DNA from: Anaspis maculata | Taxonomy: Eukaryota; Arthropoda; Insecta; Coleoptera; Scraptiidae | Length of the DNA: 64,000 nucleotides | Reading direction: 5' to 3' | Assembly (NCBI GenBank): GCA_949128115.1 | Contig: OX421966.1 | Location: 124,001 to 188,000, forward strand | In this document: piece by piece, positions 11,101 to 21,070 of the stretch | Layout: each line of letters begins with the position of its first letter | Numbering within the stretch: position 1 is the first letter of the stretch | Notes under the pieces: model-generated | Told to the model about the DNA's origin: nothing | The model's input: the letters and a program-made list of their open reading frames with translations, nothing else | Database searches by the model: none | Position numbers and translations under genes: made by a program

Positions 11101-12840
11101 CTAGGTAAAATATAAATAATCAAGACTTGGTGGTTCAATAGTTTGTGCCCTGTCCTATACCTACATATAAGACAACTACACTGAGCTTTGAATTTTGTCT
11201 CAGCTTGCTTTAATTTTCCATTTTGTTTTAGTTTCTGTTTTTCTTTGTTTATTTGCGTTTCTCTGCCAGTTTTGTATTCTTTTCTTTGTTAAACTTGATC
11301 TGCCTTGTTTTGCCTCGCTTTTTGCTTCTTCTTGCCTCTTTTTTTTTGCCAATTTTTTCACTTCAACCATATGTGTACCGCTATGTGAACCTTGACATTA
11401 CATTATAAAAGTTCTTTCTCCGTGTTGCGTTTATTCTGTTTTTTGCCTCTATTTTTGCGTTTTTGGTGTTTTTTCCAGTCTTTGCTTTTCCTTTTGCCTC
11501 ACTTTTGCTTCTTTCCTGCCTTTCTTTTCCCCTTTCCATTGTCTCACTCGTGCTTTCTATGTATGTATAACTCTCTTTAAAAATATCTTGTTCTTGGATT
11601 GCTTTGATTTTGCCTCTGTCTTCCACTATTGTTTCAAATGTTTGCCTCATTTCACTTTTTTCTGCCCCCCCCCCCCCGCAGAGAAAGAGGTTCCTTTTCG
11701 TCAGGTATATCAAAAACGTATTGAAATAGTCTGTACTATGCCTAGAAACAATTCATATTTTAGGCCCGACATGATTCGGAAGTTGTTAGTTTGCCCCTTG
11801 AAAGCAGGCAACCAAGTATACACCGCTGTATGCAAAATTGCATGAACTCCCGCATTTTAAACATTTGAAAACAGGGCAGGACCTAGGGGCAGAACTGTAT
11901 TTACTAAATTTGTACTAAACCAAGGCTGTTTTTAGCAATAATTAGCCTTCAGAAGATTAGGCATTTTCATATGAATAGCAGGACTTAGACATTAAATAGT
12001 GAAAATTAAAGTACGATACCTACAAGAAAATGTGATACTTTTTCAGAAGTTTTCGTGCCGTCTTTGGTATGGCACGCGGGTTTAACTGCCGAAGCGCTAA
12101 GGACCATGGCCGCGTCTTGCTTGGTCTGTGCCCTGACTCCCAGTCCCAGCGTTGATTTGTTCCCCAGCGGCGAGGTATTAAAAGAACTCTACGAAAAGCT
12201 GGCGCCTTTGCTGCTATCGCTGAACGAAGACGCTTCTTGGCGAAGTCGTGAGCTGTCGATGCAATGTTTAGTGCTACTGAAGCAGCACTGTTGCATCAAA
12301 CAAGTATGGACTTGTGACAATTTGATTGTCATTTATCCAGGTACGTCCCTTTCTCTTCATCTATAATTTCTTATCCAAAAGCCGACAGATCTCTTACATC
12401 TGTTCAACATTATTCTTCTCGTTCTTAACTTTTTTGTTTGGTAAAACATGTGTATCTGTTTTCGCTAGAAATACTGAAGCGCCTAGACGATCCGACAGAC
12501 AAGGTGCGACATTGCGCCTTGAAAGTCCTACCGCGGCTGCTGGAAGACGTCCCGGAGGAGTTCAAAGAGCTGCATTACCGGGCGCACCACGAATTGCTGA
12601 TCGACACCCTGATCACGCATTTCGACGACGACGAAGAGGTCGTCCGCGATTTAGTTTTCGGTATGCTCCCGTTTCTATCCCGTCTGCCTCCAAAATTAAC
12701 CACATGCATTTCCAGACGCCCTCCGGGTGGTTGCCGCCATCAACGCTGACGAATTGAGGCGAAAAATTGGGCTTCACGAACCGTTGTTGCGCAACAAAAA
12801 GGGATGCGGCGACGTCCAAGAACTCTTGAACAGTTTGTAA
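2127..12840 (+). CDS. DNAAF5: Dynein axonemal assembly factor 5 (HEATR2-like)
   Basis: A cytoplasmic HEAT-repeat protein that in other animals helps preassemble axonemal dynein arms before import into cilia and sperm flagella. Nine coding exons join in phase: 2127-2751, 5755-5896, 6003-6148, 9246-9478, 9552-9764, 10160-10658, 12047-12340, 12469-12660, 12716-12840. All introns have GT and AG ends. The 822-residue product is close to the roughly 855 residues of the vertebrate protein. It consists of paired amphipathic helices throughout, with family-like stretches such as LGCRVLVQRN (exon 4) and YPEILKRLDD across the exon 7/8 junction. Exon 7 is taken to the GTACGT donor at 12341 because an earlier GTATGG site breaks the phase. 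The ATG at 2127 is used because the frame upstream has no AUG. Exons are much richer in GC than introns. The identification is from recognition of the family, not from a search. Confidence 0.88.
2945..3590 (+). repeat. Dispersed repeat, copy 1 (interrupted)
   Basis: Begins TCGCGACGTAATGTA and continues with GCTAATGCTGTTAAGTAGTGG, matching the copy at 4155-4370. It is interrupted at 3038-3533 by a MITE and resumes with the matching AATGG...TGTCGAGAAGCCGTTCTGA. Confidence 0.75.
3038..3533. mobile_element. hAT-type MITE with perfect 8-bp TSD
   Basis: Non-autonomous DNA element of 496 bp. Its terminal inverted repeats begin TAGAGATGGAGC and end in the reverse complement. It is flanked on both sides by the identical octamer AAGAAAAT (3030-3037 and 3534-3541), the TSD length expected of hAT transposases. 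The interior is rich in CCGGAACCGG-type words. No transposase is encoded. The uninterrupted relative at 4155-4370 shows the pre-insertion site, so the boundaries are secure. Confidence 0.9.
4155..4370 (+). repeat. Dispersed repeat, copy 2 (empty site)
   Basis: Second copy of the repeat at 2945-3590, uninterrupted at the point where copy 1 carries the hAT MITE. It has a short internal extra segment after CGACGTAATGTA. Confidence 0.75.
4502..5387. mobile_element. TA-flanked MITE with nested inverted repeats
   Basis: The ends are CAGGGTGTTTCAAATTTAAA (from 4504) and its near reverse complement ending CACCTG at 5385, with TA duplicated outside. Arms of about 70 bp align on opposite strands. A second inverted pair lies inside (about 4590-4650 with 4970-5033). 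TA target and CAGGGTG ends fit Tc1/mariner-like MITEs. No transposase is present. Confidence 0.85.
4807..4941. mobile_element. Short palindromic insertion inside the MITE
   Basis: GGCTCGATACCAAGTTG at the left edge is the reverse complement of CAACTTGGTATCGAGCC at the right edge, enclosing a GC-richer core. It looks like a small MITE nested in the larger one. Confidence 0.65.
6195..8367. mobile_element. 2.2-kb TIR transposon in DNAAF5 intron 3
   Basis: About 30 bp of terminal inverted repeat (AGCTGTATTACACTACACAA...) at 6195 and in reverse orientation ending at 8367, flanked by ATAAT on both sides. Several TTGTACAA motifs lie just inside each end, and a second inverted pair (GCGATCGTTTATAGATGG at 6329-6346; its complement at 8181-8198) lies deeper. 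The interior has only short ORFs (for example 6766-7038 minus and 7113-7409 plus) with no recognisable transposase. It may be non-autonomous or decayed. The superfamily is not assigned. Confidence 0.85.
8450..8520 (+). repeat. Dispersed CAACCAAGTATAC repeat, copy a
   Basis: Contains GGCAACCAAGTATACACTTCAG followed by a TTGCGTAACTTGC segment. Same family as copies at 10918, 11788, 19632, 20575 and 22060. Confidence 0.5.
9805..10058 (+). repeat. 12-bp minisatellite in DNAAF5 intron 5
   Basis: About 20 units of CTTATTGCCTCT and variants. Because 12 is a multiple of three, the frames through it stay open and give long Leu/Ile/Ser ORFs. These are not coding: the flanking exons 9552-9764 and 10160-10658 splice across in another phase. 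Confidence 0.9.
10918..11110 (+). repeat. Dispersed repeat, copy b
   Basis: Contains CCCCTTGAAGGCATGCAACCAAG, then a CAGGGCTGTATTTAC segment and an AAGGTGATTTTTAG segment. The same blocks recur in the same order at 11788-11965. Confidence 0.75.
11180..11690 (+). repeat. Pyrimidine-rich low-complexity tract
   Basis: T- and C-rich sequence with irregular TTTTGCCTC-type words ending in a run of about 13 C at 11665-11679, in DNAAF5 intron 6. Long open frames here are compositional. Confidence 0.7.
11788..11965 (+). repeat. Dispersed repeat, copy c
   Basis: Direct repeat of the block at 10918-11110: CCCCTTGAAAGCAGGCAACC, then GGGCAGAACTGTATTTACT and CAAGGCTGTTTTTAGC. Confidence 0.75.
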
Positions 12841-12867
12841 ACGTGACGGAGGTACCTAATTGATATG

Positions 12868-12873
12868 TTTATT
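12868..12873 (-). terminator. Poly(A) signal of the minus-strand gene
   Basis: TTTATT on the plus strand reads AATAAA on the minus strand, 59-64 bases beyond the minus-strand stop at 12932. Confidence 0.6.
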
Positions 12874-12931
12874 ATACGAATACGAAAAATACAAAATTAC
12901 AAACAACGAACTTCTTATTCTTACTGTTCTC

Positions 12932-15900
12932 TTATTGTCTCGGTGGACATTGACAGGCTTCGAGCTCTTCGATTTCGTACAGCGACGACGATCCGCTTTC
13001 TGAAGACGTAATCTGTCGCGGTCTGGGCCTGCAAGGCATGTTGAACTCTTCAAAGTCGGCCATGCTGATGGAATCGGACGATTCGGTTTCCCTGATTTCT
13101 TCGTCCTTCAGATCGATGCCGGTCAGTTTGCTGGTCTGCTCGACGATCTTGTCCAGACATCTCTGCCAGTAAGCCGCGCAGTTTATGGCTTCCGTCAGCG
13201 CCTGCAGCGTCTCGTGGGCCGTCACCACGTTCTTGATCATGTGATCTTGCAGGCACTTGGGACAGCAGGTGACCTTCTTGCCGTGGAACGTCTCCATGAT
13301 CTCGTTGGACAGATCCTTGACGTGCTTGCTGTACTGCCGCCAGGCGACGATCTTTTCTTCCGTTTCCCTGGTGAACTGGCGCCATTCCTCCTTGTAGAGC
13401 ACCTTCTTCTTGCCGCTCGGCAGCGTGACGTCGCCGCGAATGATGGAGGCGTACGTCCTGACCTGCTTGATGATGTCGGCTATCCAGCGCGTCCAGTTGT
13501 GCGCGTTCTGGGCGATCTCGAGCAGCCATATCGCCCAGATCTTGAGCGACAGGCAGCAGATCGTGTCCGGGGCGTGGTCGTACACCACCGAGGGCTTGTG
13601 GCCGTGGATGATCTTGAGCAGTTCCTCCAGGCCTGTGACGTTCGGACCGGGCACCTGTCTCCCTTCCATTTTCATCAGCTCTTCGGGAGTGAGCTGCTCT
13701 TCGCCCTCTTCGGTCCAAACTTCTTCACCGTCGATCGTTTTGGTGTGCTTGCCTTTACGTTTCCCTCTCCCGCGCTTGCCTTCTCCTTCTCCCCCTTCGC
13801 CTCCCCCTTCTTCGTCTGCGAACGCTTCTTCTTCGTCGATCAGTTCTCCGGCGGCTGCACGCCTCTCTTTTTCTCTTCTCAATTTAGCTTGTTTGACTTT
13901 CTCTTGCTTGGCTTTGTTCGAACGTATGCGCCTTGTTCTCTCTTCTTCGGTGATACCTTCTTCGTTTTCATCTTCATATTCGACTTCTTCTTCAAAATCG
14001 TCATCATCTGTTAGGCCAGCTCTTTCTCTTCTCGCTTTCTCTCTCTTCACTTTTGCTTGTCTCACTTTCTCCCGCTTGGCTTTGTTCGCCTTAACACGCC
14101 TCGTTCTCTCTTCTTCGGTGATTCCTTCGGCATTTTCATCTTCGTACTCCATTTCTTCTTCTTCAAAATCGTCATCTGTCAGGCCAGCTCTTTCTCTTCT
14201 TGCTTTCTCTCTCTTCACTTTCGCTTGCCTCACTTTCTCCCGCTTGACTTTGTTCGCCTTTACACGCCTCGTTCTCTCTTCTTCGGTGATTCCTTCGGCA
14301 TTTTCATCTTCGTACTCCACTTCTTCTTCTTCTTCAAAATCGTCATCTGTTAGGCCAGCTCTTTCTCTTCTCGCTTTCTCTCTCTTCACTTTTGCTTGCC
14401 TCACTTTCTCCCGCTTGACTTTGTTCGCCTTTACACGCCTTGCTCTCTCTGCTTCGGTGATTCCTTCGGCGTTTTCATCTTCGTACTCTACTTCTTCTTC
14501 TTCAAAATCATCATCATCTGTTAGGCCAGCTCTTTCTCTTCTCGCTTTCTCTCTCTTCACTTTCGCTTGCCTCACTTTCTCTCGCTTGACTTTATTCGCC
14601 TTCACACGCCTCGTTCTCTCTTCTTCAGTGATTCCTTCGGCATTTTCATCTTCATATTCTACTTCCTCTTCTTCTTCAAAATCTTCTTCATCTGTTAGGC
14701 CAGCTTTTCTTCTTTTCGCTTGTCTCACTTTTTCCCGCTTGACTTTGTTCGCCTTTACCCGTCTCGTCCTCTCTTCTTCGGTGATTCCTTCGGCATTTTC
14801 ATCTTCGTACTCTACTTCTTCTTCTTCAAAATCGCCTTCATCTGTTAATCCAGCTTTTTCTCTTCTCGCTTTCTCTCTCCTCTTTTTCGCTTTTTCTCGC
14901 TTGACTTTGTTCGCCTTTACACGCCTCTCTCTCTCTTCTGCGGTGATCCCTGGTTGATCTTCGTCTTCATATTCTTCTTCCTCTTCTCCAAAATCGAACT
15001 CATCTCCTGCTGCCGCTGCGGCTCCAGCTGCTGTCTCTTTCTTCAATAATTTCTCTCGCCTAGCTCTCTTTTGCCTATTTCTTTCCCGTTTAGCTTCGTT
15101 CGCACTTATACGCCTAGCTTTCTCTTCCTCGCTGATTCCTTCAGCATCAACGTCTTCATATTCTTCTTCCTCTTCTTCAAAATCTTCCTCAGGTACGGTA
15201 TACAAATTCTTCGTCTTTAAAACAAATGATACAATAAGTAGTAAGCATCACGTCGTGAAATTGAGTAAGTATTATTCGATTTTGAGTTGATTTTGTTTTT
15301 TCAACTTATAGTTCATCCAACTTTATTGTGATTCGAGTTACCTGGTAATCTTGCCACCCGACGCCCCTGGAAAGGGGAAACTCGGGAAATCAAAGCGTAC
15401 TTGAATCACACTCAATTTGGACGTACTATACCTACAAATCGAGATTGCTACAGACAATATTTTGTGCAAAAAATCTCCAGACCCCTAGAACGTAGCAACC
15501 GAGCGTGAAGAGAAATAAATATCTTTAATTTGTTTCAACCAACAAATTTCTAGAGACAAAGATGTTTTTTGTTCCAACAAAATGTTATTGAGATCACCAA
15601 AAAACATTCAGCTAAAAGAAACCATAGCCTAGAGGTCTAAGGGCAATTTTGCTTCATGCTTCATCATGCTTCCATCACCAAGTGCAGAGTTACACCCTTA
15701 AACCTCTGGATTACTGAGAGGATAAGAGCAGAAAAAGTGGAAGAGGAGCTCGAAGTAGATGGAATAAGAGCTATGGTAAGGAAAATAAAAGAGATGAAGA
15801 ATTTGATGCGGAGATTAAGAAGTTGCAGGCGCAACAATGTATCAGGCGCAGGAAAAAAGAGGAATTTATGGCGCGATGTGACGGAGAAAAAGTGTCTGCC

Positions 15901-18900
15901 CTAACCGGGACTCGAACCCGGGTCTTCCATTTGCTGGATGGATACTCTGACCACTAAGCTATCGGGGGAGACAACAGTTCCTCCGCCACATGCCCACATG
16001 AGAGCCGCCACAAATTCATAAGAAACTGACGGAAAGAGTGAGAAGCTACAAGTTGTTCCTAGTTCTACACTTTTTCCAGTTGTAGTTCAGAAAGTGTAAA
16101 TTTTATTTAATATTAGTCAAATGTATTCCAGAAACAGTCAATTGTATTTCAGATTAATAAATTGAATTTGAGAAAGCATCATTTGTACATCAGAAATGAT
16201 CATTTGAATATCAGAAAGCGTGATTTGTATTTCAGAACATGTCATTTGTAGTTCAGAAAATAATTTATATGTATAATTCATCAATCAATGCAGCTCCAAT
16301 GCAAGGTTGTTCTTCAATGCTGCGGAAGCTGGTCGTGCAATTAACACCCCCGCAGGCATCTGTTACACAGAAGATGGGCCGAATATCTGCAGTTCATCAT
16401 ACAAGAAGATCAAGAGTTCGAAGCTGTGGCTGTGAAAAGGTGCCACAATTTGCAGGAGTCCGAATGAAATTGATACTTTCTGAACCACATTTTACTAATC
16501 TTAGATGCAACTGATGTCTTCTGAACTACAATTGGCGTCTTCTGAACTCCCAATTAGCGCTTTTTGAAATACAATTGACATGATCTGATGTACAGTTCAA
16601 GTTTTCTGGACTACATTTGATGAATCTGAAATACAATTGACCTCTTCTGAACTACAAGTGACTAATCCGAAATACAATTGACGCTTTCTGAACTACACTT
16701 GATTGATCTAAAATTCAATTGACGATATCTGAAATACAATTGATATTTTCTGAATTACAACTGGAAAAGGTGTAGTTGATTGAGTTTTGATGATGGACAC
16801 AGGCAATGAAGCAAAGAGTTGAACACAGAAAGATATTTTGGAAAATATATGCAAGTACAAAAAGACAGAATGATTGTGATAAATACAAAAACCAGAAAAA
16901 AAAGATAAAGGAAACTGGAAAATCGGATAAAGGGAAGCACCTGCCCTTCGAGAAATGTAATGGCGAAGACAGGAGAAGTGATGACTGAAGAGGAGCAAAT
17001 AATGAGCAGATAGAAAGAGACTTTTAAGAGTTGTTGGAGGTTGGAAGGGATGTGCTAATGGATGAGATTGCAAGCAATGGCTTTCAGGCCACGGAATGAC
17101 TCAAGAAGACGAAATTGATCGAGACGAGATGGATGAGGCGCTGACAGGGATGAAGATGAGAAAGGCTGCGGGACGTGATGGAATATTTGAAGAAATGATT
17201 AAGTTGATAGAAATAGCACCCATTGAAAGAGGAAGTTGGATGGTAGATAGGGAAGGAACTCGAAGATAAACAGTTAATATTCAGGCCAAATAGCAGTAGG
17301 TACTACTCTAGACTTGATATCTACGATCAGATAAATATCAGAAAGAGCCATATTGGAACAGAACCTGTATTGAACTTTGAGATGAGGGTACACACCTGCG
17401 GTGGCTGGTGCATAAAGTATTCCATCAAGAGCGCCGACGTTTCGTGTATCTTCTCTTTTATCGGTTCGTTCACTTTGTTGGGATCGTTCTTGATGGCCCA
17501 TTCGGTCAGCGTCCGCTCCAGCGGATTCATACCCATCGTGCTCGTGTCCAGGGCACCGTCGCGCAGCTCCTTCAGTCTGTTCAAAATGTCACGGTGTGTG
17601 GTGCCCGCCGGAACGTTCGGAATGTTGGCCGGACTGTCGAGGAAGGCGTCGTCGCTGTTGCTCAAGATCTCGATCAGCCTTTGCAAATTGTCCATGTATT
17701 TCATCATCCCGTCCATTCCGGGAATGTCCATTGCGGAATCCTCGCCGTACTGCTCCGTGTTGTCGTGTACGCTTTCCGCCGGGAATTTTTCGCCGCCGAA
17801 GATCAAGTCGCGCATCTCCATGCTGTCCATGCCATCTGGGGCAGCGGCACCGTCCGAATCGCCGACGACCGATGACGATGCCCACGTCGTTTCGCCTTCC
17901 TCGGTTCCTTCACCTTGTTCCTCTTCGCCGCCTTCTCCTTCGCCTCGTTCTTCGCCGCCTTCTTCTTCGCCTCGTTGCTTACCGCCTTCTTCGCCACCTT
18001 CTTCGCCGCCTTCTTCACCGCCTTCTTCGCCGCGTTCTCTGCGGCTGGCATCTTCGTATATATCTCCGTAATCTTCGCCTTCTTCGCTTTCTTCATAGTC
18101 GCCTTCTTCCTCTTCCTGTGTCAGCAACCCCTCCAGCAAAGACGGACCGGCGATCATTGCCGCAAGCTCGTCTGCATCCAGAGGCTGCGTGTCGATGAAA
18201 TGCGCCATGCCGTCCATCCATTTGGCCACTTTATCCGCAAACTCCATCTGGGTTTTGTGTTTCATGTTCTTGGTAGTTCGTTTCGGTATGATACCCTGGA
18301 AGAAAACGAAATTTGATGATCGGCTCGGAATTTCGCTGATGTTGCAAAGAAACAATAATTTCAGCTTCGATGAAATTTGAATTACCTTGCGCAAATGGAA
18401 ATACTTGACAATTTCATTGGAGAGCATCATCTGGTTGGTGTTGAGAGCAAAAAGCGGCTCCTTGCTGATGTAATCGCAAATGGCTTCGGCCATGTAATCG
18501 GCCTCCAAGTCGTGCCATTTGGTGTTGAAGTCTTGGATTTTGCCTCTGCGTATCCGGCACTTTCGCTTCTTCGCCGCGCGTCTCTTCTTCCGCTCTTTCC
18601 TCTCCCGTTTGGCCTTCTGTTTGAAGTAGTACCTGGCGTCTCTGGGCTCCAGTCCTTCATTGTCGCCGCTCAAGATCTTGTCGAAGCGCACGATGGCATC
18701 GGGAGGAAGCAGGTGCTGGTAGTCTTTCCAGGTGTAAAAAACGAGGCGTTTGCTGGGCACGGCCATCTGCACCACCCGCGGAGGACAAGGCGCCATGCTG
18801 CACTTGCACGGAACTCTCTTTTTCTTCTTCCTCTCGCAGGGGGACTTGTTGTAGCGGTGCGGCACAGAGAGGATGTCCATGTACTGACTCTGGGTCATGG

Positions 18901-19180
18901 CGGTTCGGTCCAGCAGCGTGGGCTGAGACGGCACCGGATGCCTCTTCTTGTGCGGGTGTTGTCTGTTGTAGGCGGCATGTTCCATTTCTTTCCGGCGGCA
19001 CATCTGGAACGGCATGTCGAAGGGCGAATGCTTCGGCTTGACGACGTTGGTCTGGAAATCCTGCCAGGCGCGGTATTCGGCCGCCCATTCCAGCTCATTT
19101 TGGACTGGAAACTCTGGCCGTGTGACTGGAATTTCGATTTCGATGGCTTCTTCATCGATTCTGGATGTTTCGTCCGCCAT
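12932..19180 (-). CDS. Large acidic/basic repeat protein, function unknown
   Basis: Three coding exons on the minus strand: 19180-18386, 18295-17396 and 15214-12932, all joining in phase 0, give 1,325 residues. The ATG at 19180 has a good context (acaATGg). The N-terminal third is Pro/Lys/Arg-rich and has a Cys-rich stretch (KKKRVPCKCSMAPCPP). A Glu/Gly run follows in exon 2. Exon 3 begins with eight tandem repeats of about 45-58 residues, each an acidic block (DFEEEE.EYEDENAEGIT) followed by EEERTRRVKANKVKRE and a basic helix, probably long charged coils. The C-terminal 250 residues are ordered, with Trp- and Cys-rich helices (CCLSLKIWAIWLLEIAQNAHN). No known domain was recognised. A cytoskeletal or sperm-tail structural role would fit the composition but is only a guess. 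The 90-base intron 18296-18385 has no stop and is a multiple of three. Confidence 0.75.
13935..15190 (-). repeat. Intragenic tandem repeat (about 130-180 bp units)
   Basis: The eight protein repeats of the minus-strand gene are also DNA repeats. Central units are nearly identical (for example CCAGCTCTTTCTCTTCTCGC recurs). This suggests recent unequal exchange. The long antisense frame at 13410-14957 is a by-product. Confidence 0.85.
15898..15968 (-). tRNA. tRNA-like relic (pseudogene or SINE head)
   Basis: On the minus strand there are box A (TAGCTTAGTGG) and box B (GGTTCGAGTCC), a perfect five-pair anticodon stem (TCCAT/ATGGA) with loop CCAGCAA, a perfect T stem (CCGGG/CCCGG) and a T run shortly downstream. 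The acceptor stem pairs poorly (5 of 7) and position 33 is C instead of T. It is therefore unlikely to be a working tRNA; the nominal anticodon would be AGC. Confidence 0.6.
16065..16775. mobile_element. TIR element with arrays of terminal sub-repeats
   Basis: Starts CTACACTTTTTCCAGTTGTA and ends with its near reverse complement (TACAACTGGAAAAGGTGTAG). Inside the left end, a roughly 22-bp unit (CAATTGTATTTCAGAAA type) recurs about seven times. Inside the right end its reverse complement (TTCTGAAATACAATTGAC) recurs about nine times. The unique core (about 16270-16490) encodes nothing recognisable. A related copy lies at 27729. Confidence 0.8.
16780..17270 (+). pseudogene. Degraded LINE reverse transcriptase fragment
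   Basis: Broken frames carry the linker and first reverse-transcriptase motif of RTE-like LINEs: GEVMTEEEQIMSR, then a MDEALTGMKMRKAAGRDGI block around 17130-17190. In-frame stops separate the pieces and no catalytic YADD is left. It sits in the intron of the minus-strand repeat-protein gene. Confidence 0.7.
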
Positions 19181-19269
19181 TGTGGACCGAAGAGTTTGAG
19201 GCGTGTTGACAAGAATTTTGATAATAATTTCTGTTGGTGTCAGATAAGTCAGAGTTGAACTTGACGTCA

Positions 19270-20317
19270 AAATTTCCCAAGCCCAGGAACTTCAGAACCT
19301 CCGAGAGTAATTTCGCATAATTTTCTACTCACCACCAGTAGGTACCTAAGCTTTCTAGTCTTCTGAAACTCAAAGAAAATTCTTCTCTCGATTCTTCTCT
19401 TAGTCCAGTCTGTTTCTTATATATAACATTTCTAGCCTAATCTCCCGCAGTAATCAAGTGAAGCCCTACAGAAATCCTGTAATTGAGAAAAATGTGCCCT
19501 GCAATTTAAAAAATATATCGTTTCCTCAAAAAATAGGTCCAGCTCCCCTTTTTCTATGGAGCAAGAATCAAACCTAAATAGCTGTGTTTTGAACTTACGC
19601 GCCAAATTCTAGGAATTTTCCGTCCACAAGATATGCAACTTCATATACAAAAGTGTAAATTTAGCTGCCTACCTTCAAGGGGCAGAAAAATAACTCAATT
19701 GGATGAACGATTCAGAAGTTACTATCGTCTCTCTGCTATTGTGCAAAATTACAGACACAAGGAGATCGACAGATAGACAACTCCAATCCAACATCACAAC
19801 ACTTTCCCATTCCGTTTTGGGGAAAAGAGGGACGGCGGACGGAAAAGTCAAAATTTGATGAATTCTTTCATTGAACATTGAACATAACAACCTAAGTGAA
19901 TAGGCAAGCCTTCTTGCTTTCATTGTATATTATCTTGTAGTCTATCATCTGTAGTCTGTACTCAAATGGTTTTATCGCAACCAAAGTTAAAAATTGTAAG
20001 TATACTTTACAGGCCCACCTAATCAAGTCTTATTAGCGACTAAATATTAAGTTGTGGCTCGTGGCTCAGACAGCTCTAAGTGAGAACCAAGACTTATTAT
20101 TAAAACAAGATTTATTAACTAATCAGAGGACTGTATTTGCTGATTTAATTCAGCTTTGCTTAATCCAGAAGTCCCGACATTTCAGCAATAATCGCATCTT
20201 GCTATTATTAAGAAATCAAAAATGTTATCTAATCCCCAACCCCAAGCATAGGCCCAGCTGAGCCTTTTTCATCGAACAGAACCTAATCTAGCTGTTTCGA
20301 ACTTCATGCGTCTAATA
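19270..20317. other. Intergenic, repeats only
   Basis: Upstream side of the minus-strand repeat-protein gene. AT-rich sequence without supported exons; it includes one dispersed repeat copy near 19632-19690. Confidence 0.45.
19632..19690 (-). repeat. Dispersed repeat, copy d
   Basis: GCAACTTCATATACAAAAGTG, then GCTGCCTACCTTCAAGGGGC: the reverse complement of the core of copies b and c. Confidence 0.6.
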
Positions 20318-20552
20318 GAGTTGACGGCACAACACAGGGACCTGTGGGCGGAGCCTAACTGCGCGAACTTAATTCATCTAGTGATGCACCTAGATTTGCA
20401 GTGGGATTTTAGGTTTGCCTGTGACCGGGTAATGGTCCACCACCCCAGCTGACGCTGTTGCTTCCCCTATTTCAACACAAGGACTCGTTCAAAACGATTT
20501 TTGTTTTTCTGTCTAGCCCCGCCCACAGGTCCCTGTGGTGTGCCGTCAGCTC
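20318..20552. mobile_element. 235-bp MITE
   Basis: GAGTTGACGGCACAACACAG... at the left and its reverse complement ...CCACAGGTCCCTGTGGTGTG at the right give TIRs of about 36 bp. It interrupts a copy of the dispersed repeat (ATGCGTCTAATAG on one side, ATGCAACTTAGCATAC on the other). Confidence 0.8.
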
Positions 20553-20574
20553 AAAAAAAATCGTTCGCAAACTA

Positions 20575-20630
20575 TGCAACTTAGCATACAAAATTGTATG
20601 GTTGGCTGCCTAGCGGCGGAAGAAGGAAAA
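20575..20630 (-). repeat. Dispersed repeat, copy e
   Basis: GCAACTTAGCATACAAAATTG then GGCTGCCTAGC. Same family and orientation as copies at 19632 and 22060. Confidence 0.6.
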
Positions 20631-20908
20631 GCTACTTTTCTTGTTATTTATTCATCAAAATACAGGTGTTTGCAAAATTTCGGGTTTGATTCAAATTTCA
20701 CAATTGATCCGCAGCTAGAGAAATGCTCCAAATTTGTCTGAAAAATGTTAAAAAAATGTTGAGTTTTTATTTTTGTAAATAATGGTGGTCAATGGTGGTC
20801 CTTCGAGATTTTCTATTTTGGTTATTTTTATTCCGGTGAACTCATTGAAACAGACTAAGAAGCAACTGTGTAAACCTTTGAATATGTTTTCAAATTAGGT
20901 ACACTATA

Positions 20909-21070
20909 CAGGGTGAGTCATAAACACTAATAATCCAACTTCCTCCAAAAATGCATTCAGGAATGTATGAGAATGAATCGCCATTAGTTTAGGAACTTCT
21001 GGAACCTTTCGTAGGTAGGTACGTGTTTTTGAAGATATTTGGATATCCAATAGATTATTGACTCACCCTG
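20909..21070. mobile_element. Short MITE with CAGGGTGAGTCA ends
   Basis: CAGGGTGAGTCATAAACACT at the left pairs with the right end ATAGATTATTGACTCACCCTG with some decay. The left flank is TA, while the right flank no longer shows TA. Confidence 0.65.

Noticed and set aside
12304..12309. Earlier donor GTATGG for DNAAF5 exon 7
   Set aside because: Ending at 12303 gives phase 0 and a broken frame; the GTACGT donor at 12341 restores phase and a family-like junction.
13410..14957. 515-aa Ser-rich antisense ORF
   Set aside because: Mirror of the repeat exon on the minus strand; a by-product of GA-rich codons.
15898..15968. Working alanine tRNA
   Set aside because: Weak acceptor stem and C33 argue for a relic or SINE head.
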